Below, one piece after another: positions 26,743 to 35,597 of a DNA stretch of 36,752 nt. The notes under the pieces were generated by a model. It did no database searches, was not told the origin of the DNA, and worked only from the letters and a program-made list of their open reading frames with translations. Position 1 is the first letter of the stretch, and the number at the start of each line of letters is the position of its first letter. This DNA comes from an uncultured Chlorobiaceae bacterium (GTDB taxonomy: Bacteria > Bacteroidota > Chlorobiia > Chlorobiales > Chlorobiaceae). The stretch lies in the NCBI GenBank assembly GCA_903865705.1, contig CAIPKT010000145.1:1-36752 (forward strand), given 5' to 3'. The position numbers and the translations under genes were made by a program.

Positions 26743-28665
26743 ATGAAGCTGTTTGTCCGCATACTGCGTTATCTAGCCCCATCAAAAGGAAAAATTGCTC
26801 TTGTCATCGTCGTCAGCATGATGACCTCGCTGCTTGGTGTTGTTTCAATCTATTCGGTGCTTCCTCTCCTGAATGCGGTCTTTACCTCCGACAGAACCAG
26901 TGCTCCTATTCATCCCGCCTCTGTGCCGTTGGTAGCAAAAAGTTTCAAAAATACAAGCGGTCTTAGCCCGGTTAGCATTAACGGGATTGATACCGACAAG
27001 CTGAAGGCTTCGGTTACGGATGCATTTGCAAATGCGTTCCATGCCGAAACCAAAGAGCAAACGCTGCTTAATATCAGCCTTTTCTTGATTTCAGCATTTG
27101 CTCTGAAGAACTTTTTTGTTTACATGAACGGTCAGATCATTTTCAGGATCCAGACCAAGACTGCCAAGAAGCTTCGCGATGATGTGTTCAGCAACATCAT
27201 TGAAATGCACCTTGATTATTTCAACAAGAACCGGGTTGGCAACCTGATGAACCTGGTTTACAATGATGTGCAGTCGGTAAACGATACGGTCAGCTCAACG
27301 TTTGTCAATTTTTTGCAAAACCCGTTTTCGGTATTTGTCTACGTTACAGTTCTTGTTGTTTTGAGCTGGAAACTCACCATTTTTGCAACGGTTACCTCGC
27401 TGCTCATTTTTTTTGTGATCCGCATTATTGGTAAACAGGTAAAGGGGCTTGCTGGAAGTTTCCGTACCAAAATGGGGGATATGAATTCCGTGCTGCAGGA
27501 AAAATTCAGCGGTATCAAGGTTATCAAGTCGAGCGCATTCGAAAATATTGAGCTCGAACGTTTTCAGGCCTTTACCCGCGAGTTCCGCAATCTCGATATT
27601 CAAATAGCACGGCTTCGCAATATTATAGGACCATTAAATGAAACGCTGCTTGTGGCAGCTATTGCACTTGTGCTCTGGTTTGGCGGGTTGCAGGTGTTTG
27701 AGGGCAAGATGACCTCCTCTGAGCTTATTCTCTTTGCCTTTACCCTCTATTCAACGATGGGGCCTATCAAGAAGTTTGGGGATGTTAATAACCAGATAGC
27801 GGTTGGTATCGTCTCTGCAGAGCGTTTGTTTGAATTGCTCGATACTGTGCCGGATATCGTTAATGGCACGCGTTCGATCAAGGGTTTTTCGCATGATATC
27901 CGTTTTGAGGATGTCTGTTTCAAATACAGCAAGGATGCTGATGCTCCCAATATTCTGGATCATGTCTCTTTTGAGATCAAGAAAGGGGAGATGGTTGCTC
28001 TTGTTGGTCAGTCCGGCTCGGGAAAGTCGACAACGGTTGATCTTTTGCTGCGCTTCTACGATGTTGATTCAGGACATATTACCATTGACGGGGTGGATAT
28101 TCGCGAATATGATTTCAAGCAGTTGCGCCGCATGATTGGTGTGGTCAGTCAGGAGGTGATTTTGTTTAACGACACCATCAAGGCTAATATTGCTTATGGT
28201 ACTCATGACGAAGTCGGTCCTGAGAGGGTCATTGTGGCGGCTAAAATGGCGAATGCGCATCAGTTTATTGAAGAGAAGCCGGAGCAGTACGAGACACTGA
28301 TTGGCGACAGGGGAATTCAGCTTTCCGGCGGACAGCGGCAACGGCTGGCCATTGCGCGGGCCATGGTGAAGAATCCTGAACTGCTTATTTTTGATGAGGC
28401 AACCAGCGCTCTTGATAACGAGTCCGAAAAGGTTGTGCAGCAGGCCATTGATCATGCCCTTGAAAATCGCTCAGCCCTTGTGGTGGCACACCGTTTGTCA
28501 ACTATCAGGAATGCAGACAAGATTATTGTCATGGATCGTGGAAGGGCGGCTGAGTCAGGAAATCATGAAGAGCTTCTTCAGATCGGAGGCCTGTACAAGC
28601 ATCTTTATGATATTCAGTTTTCCGGCAAAATGGAAGAAAACGTAACATCATTACCTGCAACCTGA
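26743..28665 (+). CDS. ABC exporter, MsbA/PglK-like fused TMD-NBD
   Basis: Walker A GQSGSGKST, signature LSGGQRQRLAIARAM, LLIFDEATSALD; N-terminal TM domain; 640 aa. Confidence 0.93.
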   Translation: MKLFVRILRYLAPSKGKIALVIVVSMMTSLLGVVSIYSVLPLLNAVFTSDRTSAPIHPASVPLVAKSFKNTSGLSPVSINGIDTDKLKASVTDAFANAFHAETKEQTLLNISLFLISAFALKNFFVYMNGQIIFRIQTKTAKKLRDDVFSNIIEMHLDYFNKNRVGNLMNLVYNDVQSVNDTVSSTFVNFLQNPFSVFVYVTVLVVLSWKLTIFATVTSLLIFFVIRIIGKQVKGLAGSFRTKMGDMNSVLQEKFSGIKVIKSSAFENIELERFQAFTREFRNLDIQIARLRNIIGPLNETLLVAAIALVLWFGGLQVFEGKMTSSELILFAFTLYSTMGPIKKFGDVNNQIAVGIVSAERLFELLDTVPDIVNGTRSIKGFSHDIRFEDVCFKYSKDADAPNILDHVSFEIKKGEMVALVGQSGSGKSTTVDLLLRFYDVDSGHITIDGVDIREYDFKQLRRMIGVVSQEVILFNDTIKANIAYGTHDEVGPERVIVAAKMANAHQFIEEKPEQYETLIGDRGIQLSGGQRQRLAIARAMVKNPELLIFDEATSALDNESEKVVQQAIDHALENRSALVVAHRLSTIRNADKIIVMDRGRAAESGNHEELLQIGGLYKHLYDIQFSGKMEENVTSLPAT

Positions 28666-28667
28666 GC

Positions 28668-29669
28668 ATGGATACGAAGTCATTCAATACTTTCATATCA
28701 GTATCAGCAATCATTGCTGTCTATAACCCGGATCTCTATTTTTTTGAAAAAGCAGTGTCATCGGTGCTTTCACAGACCTCTCCGGTGCTGGAACTTGTTC
28801 TGGTTAATGATGGCGGGAGTGAAACATTCAGAAGCGTCCTTCCTAATGACCAGCGAATCAGGGTGTTCTCAAAGCAGAATGAGGGGGTAGCTGCGACCCG
28901 CAACTTTGCTCTTCAGCAGTGCAGGGGAGAATACATAGCTTTTCTTGACCAGGATGATTACTGGTATCCCGATAAGTTGCAGGAGCAGATGGCCATGATC
29001 CTGGTACCCAGCGAACCCTGCATGGTTACCTCACCGGTTGACATTATCGATCACCGAGGTGTTTTGATAAAGAAAATCATAAAGCGGGTTCAAAAAATCT
29101 ATTTTTTGAAAGCATTTCAGGAAAAGGCTCTTCTGCACCTTGCCGAGGAAAACTTCATTTATTCATCTACTCCGCTTGTCCACAAGGCTGTTTTTCAACA
29201 TGCAGGAGGATTTGATTCTTATGCCCAGCCGCATGATGACTGGGATATGTATCTCAGAGTGGCGCTTGCCGGATTTCCGATTTATTGCTATCGTCAAAGA
29301 GCTCTTTCGGTCTGGAGGAGTCATGGTGCCAATGAATCGCGTGCTATGCAGAGTATGCTTAAATCCAAACTCCGGGTTGAAAAAAAGCTGCTGTGCACGA
29401 CTTTGTTGGAGCCTTCAGTCAGAAAGCTGCTGCAGACCAATTTACAGCTTGATTCTGTTAATCGCGTTCTCCTGCTTTATAGAGGAGATCACTATGCTCA
29501 TTTCAGAAAGTTTATTTTTCCACATATACAGGTGTTGATCAAGGAGTATTCTGCCGATCGCGGGCTTTGCAGGGAGCTCGACAACATTTTGAAGACCCGG
29601 ATACGTCAGCTCGTGTACAAGTCGGTCAGAAGGTATCTGCAGTCGTTTTATTATCAGGCAAGGCTTTAA
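28668..29669 (+). CDS. GT2 glycosyltransferase
   Basis: SAIIAVYNPDLYFFEKAVSSVLSQT, AFLDQDDYWYPDKL. Confidence 0.9.
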   Translation: MDTKSFNTFISVSAIIAVYNPDLYFFEKAVSSVLSQTSPVLELVLVNDGGSETFRSVLPNDQRIRVFSKQNEGVAATRNFALQQCRGEYIAFLDQDDYWYPDKLQEQMAMILVPSEPCMVTSPVDIIDHRGVLIKKIIKRVQKIYFLKAFQEKALLHLAEENFIYSSTPLVHKAVFQHAGGFDSYAQPHDDWDMYLRVALAGFPIYCYRQRALSVWRSHGANESRAMQSMLKSKLRVEKKLLCTTLLEPSVRKLLQTNLQLDSVNRVLLLYRGDHYAHFRKFIFPHIQVLIKEYSADRGLCRELDNILKTRIRQLVYKSVRRYLQSFYYQARL

Positions 29670-29683
29670 TTTTTTGTTTTTTT

Positions 29684-30730
29684 ATGGCCATAAAAATTCT
29701 CTGTCTGCATATTTCTGAAAATCAGGCAAGTTACCGATACCGGGTTGAGCAGTTTCTTCCATTTTGGGAGGAGTATGGTATTGAAATGCATCCGGTGAGC
29801 ATTACCGGAAAAAGCTATATTGCAAAGCTTCGGCTTGCGCTTGCAAGTAAGGAGTATGATTATGTCTGGCTTCAGAGAAAGCCGCTTTCGCTTTTTTTTG
29901 TTGCGCTTATAGCAAGCCGGTCGCGGCTTGTATATGATTACGACGATGCGCTTTATGCACGGGAAAGCTATCTCACAGGTTTGCTTAAGCCGACGCAGCC
30001 TGGATCTAAGCAAACTGTTAAGCGACTCAATACTATATTGAAACGTTCTTCTCTGGTGTTTGCTGGCAGTAAGGCACTTGCGGATTATGCACAGGGGTAT
30101 AATCCCGTCGGAACATTTCTTGTGCCTACAGCGTTTGACAAAGTCTGTTCGCCCCTCTCAGGCACAGGTCCAGGTGGCACTATTACTATAGGCTGGATTG
30201 GCAATAACCTAAATCTATTTTTTCTTTCCCTTATTGATGATGCAACATTTGCTTTGCAAAAGCGCTATCCAGCAGTAAAGTTTTCAGTTATGAGTGGTAA
30301 ACAGCCTCAGGGGTTGAAAACTCAATGGGACTTCGTCCCTTGGTCAAAGGAAGCTGAAGGACAATGGCTTCATTCAATAAATATCGGTCTGATGCCACTT
30401 GTCGATGATGAGTGGAGCAGAGGAAAGTGTGCTTTCAAGCTGCTGCAATACATGGCTCATGGTAAGCCGGTCATTGCTTCCAATGTTGGGGCGAACCGAG
30501 CCGCTGTACTCCATGGTGTCAGTGGTTATCTTGCATCCTCCTCTTCGGAGTGGTTTACTGCTCTTGATTCGCTTGTTTCCAATCAAGAGTTGCGGTGTTC
30601 AATGGGAGAGGCAAGCCTAAAGCTTTTTCTTTCAACTTATGAGCGACAAATTGTTCAGGAGCGAATAGCGGTTCTTCTGCACCGGCATTTTAACCAAAAT
30701 CTTGGAATTTGCACGAATGAAATTGTATGA
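29684..30730 (+). CDS. GT4-like glycosyltransferase
   Basis: ORF track begins 29567, but ATG at 29684 (MAIKILCLHISENQASYRYRVEQFLPFW) fits better; VYDYDDALY, MPLVDDEWSRGKCAFKLLQYMAHGKPVIASNVG. Confidence 0.85.
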   Translation: MAIKILCLHISENQASYRYRVEQFLPFWEEYGIEMHPVSITGKSYIAKLRLALASKEYDYVWLQRKPLSLFFVALIASRSRLVYDYDDALYARESYLTGLLKPTQPGSKQTVKRLNTILKRSSLVFAGSKALADYAQGYNPVGTFLVPTAFDKVCSPLSGTGPGGTITIGWIGNNLNLFFLSLIDDATFALQKRYPAVKFSVMSGKQPQGLKTQWDFVPWSKEAEGQWLHSINIGLMPLVDDEWSRGKCAFKLLQYMAHGKPVIASNVGANRAAVLHGVSGYLASSSSEWFTALDSLVSNQELRCSMGEASLKLFLSTYERQIVQERIAVLLHRHFNQNLGICTNEIV

Positions 30731-30961
30731 AGCTTTGCTGAAGGTAATAATATGAATTTCAAGTTTCGAAAACTTTGCTCCAATCATTTTAAGCAGTGGT
30801 GTGAGTAGCACCGAGTCGCCAAGCTTGTCCTGAGCCAGAATTGCAATGGAGCGAAGCTCCCTTGTAAAAGAGTTGCGGTGACTTTTTCGGGGAGCAGCGA
30901 ACTTCAGAAATCTGGCAAATGCCTGGCGGAGCTCTCTCTTTTTCTTTTTTTTTGGTTTCAC
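30632..30961 (-). pseudogene. Truncated GT9 (heptosyltransferase-like) N-terminal fragment
   Basis: 109 aa; SIAILAQDKLGDSVLLTPLLKMI aligns with SIVILAQEKLGDSILLTPLLRNL of the full GT9 at 33290..34351; homology is lost where it runs into the convergent gene; GTG start overlaps the upstream stop (GTGA). Confidence 0.78.
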
Positions 30962-32052
30962 AGATCAGTTGTTTTTTCCACCAGTTTTTGCTGCAAATAT
31001 TCTTCAAGTTTATTGCCCATAGCGTTCATGGTGAACTCACGCGTTACTCGTTCATATCCGGATTTGCCGAACTCTGCAAGGGTCTCTGGTTTGTCGATGA
31101 TCTTCGCTATTGCATCAGCAAGGGCTTCAGGTTGTTTTGGCGGAACGATTATTCCGGTTTTGCCATCAACCATCAGTTCTCGGGCTCCGTTAACATCTGT
31201 AGCAATGACAGCTTTCTGCATAGCCATAGCTTCCATGACAACGTTTGGCATTCCTTCAAAGAGTGAGGCAAGTACAAAAAGATCACATCCTTTCAGGTAA
31301 GGGTAGATATTGTCAGTAAATCCCATAAAGATGAAGGAGTCTTCAAGGCCGGCATTTACAACCTGTTTTTTTAGATCAGCGTCAAGTTTCCCTTCGCCTG
31401 AAATGGCAAAGATGAGGTCAGTTCGAGTTTTTTTCAGGATTGCTGCTGCGTCAATCAGATAAGTGAATCCCTTTTGTTCAGAGAGTCTACCGGCACTGTA
31501 AATTATTTTTTTGCCAGGGAAGCGTAATGAAAAATCATTTGCAATAATTTTCTCCGGAATGGTAATTCCATTGTAGATGACTTTGACAAAATCGGCATCA
31601 AACCAGCCGTAGTTCTTGTATGATTCCTTGATAGTGTTGCTGTTGGTTATGATGCCATTAACCAATTGTGTCAAGGTAACTTTATGTTTCCATTTATTTC
31701 CACAGAGCAACATCCCGTGGCGGGCAAGAACAACTGGTGTTTTCACAAGCCGAGCCGCAAAACCAGCGACCCTGACATCTTTATTAAGGTTACATATCAG
31801 AACATCAATGGCATGTTTTTTTAGAAAAATCGCAATTTTTAACGTACTGAGGGGGCTTATATCTCCGCGAATCTCAAATACCGTTGTCTTTACACCGTTA
31901 GCTGTCGCGTAATCGAGGATTTTTGAGTTTTTTTTGCTTCCAAGAACGACATTATGCCCTCGTTTTGAAAGCTCTTTTGCAGCATTTACCATCCATTTTT
32001 CTCCGCCGCCAAATTTGTCGCGACCGATAGAGTTGCTGAAGAGAATGTTCAT
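30958..32052 (-). CDS. GT4 glycosyltransferase
   Basis: MNILFSNSIGRDKFGGGEKWMVNAAKEL; IYSAGRLSEQKGFTYLIDAA; LFEGMPNVVMEAMAMQKAVIATDVNGARELM. Confidence 0.93.
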   Translation of the reverse strand: MNILFSNSIGRDKFGGGEKWMVNAAKELSKRGHNVVLGSKKNSKILDYATANGVKTTVFEIRGDISPLSTLKIAIFLKKHAIDVLICNLNKDVRVAGFAARLVKTPVVLARHGMLLCGNKWKHKVTLTQLVNGIITNSNTIKESYKNYGWFDADFVKVIYNGITIPEKIIANDFSLRFPGKKIIYSAGRLSEQKGFTYLIDAAAILKKTRTDLIFAISGEGKLDADLKKQVVNAGLEDSFIFMGFTDNIYPYLKGCDLFVLASLFEGMPNVVMEAMAMQKAVIATDVNGARELMVDGKTGIIVPPKQPEALADAIAKIIDKPETLAEFGKSGYERVTREFTMNAMGNKLEEYLQQKLVEKTTDL

Positions 32053-32117
32053 GAATGTTACCGATTGCGTTTTGGTTCTGAATATTTCATCCGTTTCTAT
32101 TGGGATGAGGATAAATT

Positions 32118-33173
32118 CTACTGTTTAATTGTTTTGAAGAAATTGACCATATCGGTTTCCATTTTTTCAAGCGAAAACTTTTTTTGAGCGATAGCTTTCG
32201 CATTAACTGCCAATCTTTTCCTTAATCCGGTATTACTGTAAAGAAGAAATAGGTGGTCAGCCAGATGTTGTTCATCGCCATAATCCACGAACAGACACTC
32301 CTGATTATCTCGTAACACCTCTTCTACTCCTCCAGCCTTCGTGGAGATAATCGCATTGTCAAGCAATGCTGCTTCCAGAGTGGCATAAGGAATCCCCTCA
32401 TTTTTTGAGGTCAGAGCAAAGACATCGCTTGCTGCAAGGTAAGGATAAGGATTTTTTACGAACCCTGTAAACGTCACCAAACGTTCAATCTTAAGCGAAA
32501 TAGCAAGTTTTTTCAATGCTTCAAGTTCTCCTCCAGCTCCAATGATAAGCAACCCGGAATTGGTGATGTTATGTTTTTGGACAAATACGGCAAACCCTTT
32601 TATAAGAAAATCAAATCCTTTTCTCTCGCTCAGTTCTCCTAAAGAGGTGATGAGATAGTCAAATTTTTTCTGAACAGGCGGTTGTAAGCTATTGATGTCA
32701 ATCGAAAGTCCATTTGGAATGACTGCAATATTTTCTGCTTTGATATAGGCCGACTGCAATAACACATTCTTGATCATGTGCGCATTAACCATAATCCCGC
32801 TCGCTAGTTTATTATAAACTAAGTTGTTAATAATAGTGTTTTTTAAATCGCGAACAATTCCGAGAATCATGATGTTTTTTGTACCGGTTAGCTTGCAAGC
32901 AATTCCGGCTAGAAAATAATCTTTTCGTTTGGTTGGGACTACAATATCAATACGATGTTGCTTAATGATGGTAACAAGCTTTGCAAGAGTATAAAAGTCT
33001 GCCTCATTACAAAAAGGCAGTTGGTATTTTTCGCAGTTGAAGCGCTCTCCGATCACATCTTTCCGATACGCGATGACGATATGATGTTTTAGTGCTAAAA
33101 CGCGAGCAGCATTTAACACCCAAGCCTCATTACCGCCCCATTTTCTTGCCGAACAGGTGAAGAGAATGTTCAT
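32118..33173 (-). CDS. GT4 glycosyltransferase
   Basis: MNILFTCSARKWGGNEAWVLNAARVL; SLGELSERKGFDFLIKGF; NEGIPYATLEAALLDNAIISTKAGGVEEVL. Confidence 0.92.
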   Translation of the reverse strand: MNILFTCSARKWGGNEAWVLNAARVLALKHHIVIAYRKDVIGERFNCEKYQLPFCNEADFYTLAKLVTIIKQHRIDIVVPTKRKDYFLAGIACKLTGTKNIMILGIVRDLKNTIINNLVYNKLASGIMVNAHMIKNVLLQSAYIKAENIAVIPNGLSIDINSLQPPVQKKFDYLITSLGELSERKGFDFLIKGFAVFVQKHNITNSGLLIIGAGGELEALKKLAISLKIERLVTFTGFVKNPYPYLAASDVFALTSKNEGIPYATLEAALLDNAIISTKAGGVEEVLRDNQECLFVDYGDEQHLADHLFLLYSNTGLRKRLAVNAKAIAQKKFSLEKMETDMVNFFKTIKQ

Positions 33174-33289
33174 AGATTCTGGTTACAATTTTTTGTCATG
33201 GCATCGTTTGTCGTCATGCTTTTATAAGCTACTAAGATACTTAATTGATGCCACTCTGTATTTTTCTGACGCCGTTTTTTTGCAATCTG

Positions 33290-34351
33290 TTATTTCTGTT
33301 TTAACCGGTCTTCATGCAACTTTTTTTGCAATGCTGAGGATACGGTTTGCACATCAATGTCGGCGACTGTTGATGTGCGGGAAATGATCTGTTCAAAGTC
33401 AATCAGATAGGGGCTGAATCGCGAGAGATCCTGAGCCGCTTCTCGGTAAAGAGCGATAACCGGAATATTGTAGCATGAGGCAACGTGAACCATTGATGTG
33501 TCGGGAGTTACGAGGAGTTTCAGCATTTTGACAAGCAGTCCGGCTTCATAGATGTTGGCTGTCAGGGGTGAGCTGGTGACATTGCTGTGCGTCCGTTCTA
33601 TCCGTTGCTTCATTTCACTATCTTCAGGTGCTGAAAACACTATGAATTGCTCTTCAGGAAACGCGGCAATAAGTTCTGACCACTTCTTTTCAGGCCATTG
33701 ACGCAGCGGGCCTCCGGCGCTTATATTGAGTCCGGTAAAGATTCCGCTCTTCATTCTTTCTATAAATGACTTCATAATGCCCGATACCGGCGCTGGAGGT
33801 ATATAGGGCCGGCACTCTTCTTCTGTGGCGTTGATTGAAAGCAGTGAGAGCAATGAGCAGTTTTTCAGAGCCATCTGGGTATTAAACTCTATCGCTATGA
33901 GATGGTTGAAGAGTCCTTCATGGTAGGGATTTTTGAGTCCGGTTTTGAAACGGGCACGGATAAGTAGGGTCTGCAGCAGAAAGTGAGTTGAGGGGCTGTC
34001 TTTTGTATTGAACAGGATATCGAATTTTCTTGAAAGCACATTCCGGTAATAGGTGGCAAAGTTTTTTTTTACCTCATGAATTGCGGTGATATGAGGGTCA
34101 TTCCGGAAAAATTGCGCCGATGCTTTGGTGAAGCAGCATAAGTGGATTTCAAGATTAGGAAAATGATGGCGCAGGTTGCGCAGAAGTGGCGTCAGCAGGA
34201 TAGAATCTCCGAGTTTTTCCTGAGCCAGGATGACAATGGAGTCCAGTTGTCCTGTAAATGGTTGGTTTGAAAGCTCTTTGTGAGCAAGCAACTGTAGCGC
34301 CCGGGCAAAGAGTCTTCTTAAGAGCCTTTTTTTCTTTATCGGATGAGGCAT
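33290..34351 (-). CDS. GT9 glycosyltransferase (heptosyltransferase-like)
   Basis: DSIVILAQEKLGDSILLTPLLRNLRHHFPNLEIHL; TGLNISAGGPLRQWPEKKWSELI; LLVTPDTSMVHVASCYNIPVIALY. Confidence 0.92.
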   Translation of the reverse strand: MPHPIKKKRLLRRLFARALQLLAHKELSNQPFTGQLDSIVILAQEKLGDSILLTPLLRNLRHHFPNLEIHLCCFTKASAQFFRNDPHITAIHEVKKNFATYYRNVLSRKFDILFNTKDSPSTHFLLQTLLIRARFKTGLKNPYHEGLFNHLIAIEFNTQMALKNCSLLSLLSINATEEECRPYIPPAPVSGIMKSFIERMKSGIFTGLNISAGGPLRQWPEKKWSELIAAFPEEQFIVFSAPEDSEMKQRIERTHSNVTSSPLTANIYEAGLLVKMLKLLVTPDTSMVHVASCYNIPVIALYREAAQDLSRFSPYLIDFEQIISRTSTVADIDVQTVSSALQKKLHEDRLKQK

Positions 34352-34503
34352 GTTGTTGGGTAGTTCGATCAGGATTATTTATGGGTTCCAGATCAATATT
34401 CAGAGGTGGTGATCAGGTTGCCGGTTTATGGAAATCATGGAGAATATCGACAATTTTCTCTCGAATGCGTGTTCTTTCAAATCCCTCTGTAAAGATTACT
34501 CCT

Positions 34504-35481
34504 TTACTTTATTTGCTTGTCCTCCAAGCCATCGACGATGGCGAACCAGCGGCCGTCCTTCATTCTATGAGGGTCGACGTTATGCATGCCCGCGTTGTGC
34601 CATGGTGCGCTGCCCACGCCAACGACCGGTCCTCCCGGGCATGGTTCTTCATGGTAGCTTTCGGGAGTAAGCTCAGTAATCTTGAATGCCCAAACCTTGC
34701 TGCCGTACCGAGGGTTGTCGTCCTGTGCATAGCGGTAAAGGCAGTCTTCATTGCTGACTATCCTTCCGGCCGGCCTGGAGAATCGCTCGCTTGCTGTCAC
34801 GATCGGGCTTGCCGGATGCTCCTTCCAGGATCCGGTCAGCGTTTCGGCGGTGAAGAGATGCAGGTTCTTCAGTTTGCGGGCATAGCTGAACAGGTACCAG
34901 TGGCTGTTGTGGCGGACGATCGATGGATCGATCAGCGGAGCGTGCCGGCTCTTGTTCTGTATCAGCGGGGCGACATAGTCCCACTGGATTGGGAAGCCTG
35001 ATGCCCTGTAGAGGCGCACTGCGTTTGATTTCGCGCATTCCGGAATCATATAGGTTTCCCCTTCGTGCGCGAACACGTATGGGTAGGAGAGGTGGAACTT
35101 TTCTTTAAGGACGATGCCGCCGTACTCCCAGGTGACCAGGTCAGGGCTTTGGGCGTATCCGATTTCGCCTTTGTTCCTGTCGTTGTTGAGAACTTCAAAA
35201 AAGAGGTGCCATGCTCCATTTTGCCATAACATGAAGGGGTCGGCCACGAACCGGGCTTTAATGTCTGTTATGTCCAGCGCGGTGATGATCGGGTTGAGTA
35301 CCCCGGTAGCAGGGGAAAATGTGAGTGGGTCGGTTCCTTCATAAATACCTATAGACCAGATTTTGCTCTCTCTCCGGAGGCGTTTTGCTTTGTTTCGTTG
35401 CTTGCGTTTGAGTACGAGCAGGATAAGTGCGATGGCAAGGAGCGGAGATATGAGTATGGTTGGGGAGGTGAAGAAGTGCAT
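34504..35481 (-). CDS. Membrane-anchored beta-propeller protein, GH43/GIPC-transferase-N-domain-like
   Basis: N-terminal hydrophobic anchor; RFVADPFMLWQNGAWHLFFEVLN, KGEIGYAQSPDLVTWEYGGIVL, WYLFSYARKLKNLHLFTAETLTGSW repeats. Confidence 0.75.
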   Translation of the reverse strand: MHFFTSPTILISPLLAIALILLVLKRKQRNKAKRLRRESKIWSIGIYEGTDPLTFSPATGVLNPIITALDITDIKARFVADPFMLWQNGAWHLFFEVLNNDRNKGEIGYAQSPDLVTWEYGGIVLKEKFHLSYPYVFAHEGETYMIPECAKSNAVRLYRASGFPIQWDYVAPLIQNKSRHAPLIDPSIVRHNSHWYLFSYARKLKNLHLFTAETLTGSWKEHPASPIVTASERFSRPAGRIVSNEDCLYRYAQDDNPRYGSKVWAFKITELTPESYHEEPCPGGPVVGVGSAPWHNAGMHNVDPHRMKDGRWFAIVDGLEDKQIK

Positions 35482-35597
35482 ATGCAGGAATACTCGTGGT
35501 TAGAATTTATGTAATCGGTAGTGGATAGAATTCCAGCGATAAGCAGTATGGATGAGTGATCCTGATTTACTCAAAATGGTCTTGCATAATTCGATTT

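Noticed and set aside
29567-29683. N-terminal extension of the 29567..30730 ORF
   Set aside because: Overlaps the preceding GT2 by ~100 bp and lacks family character; MAIKILCLHIS at 29684 is a better start.
30878-31912. + strand ORFs 30878..31300, 30919..31266, 31616..31912
   Set aside because: Antisense to the GT4 at 30958..32052; no independent support.
34258-35001. 247-aa + strand ORF
   Set aside because: Antisense to the well-supported propeller-like gene and GT9 start; no recognisable motifs; explained by GC-rich codon composition.
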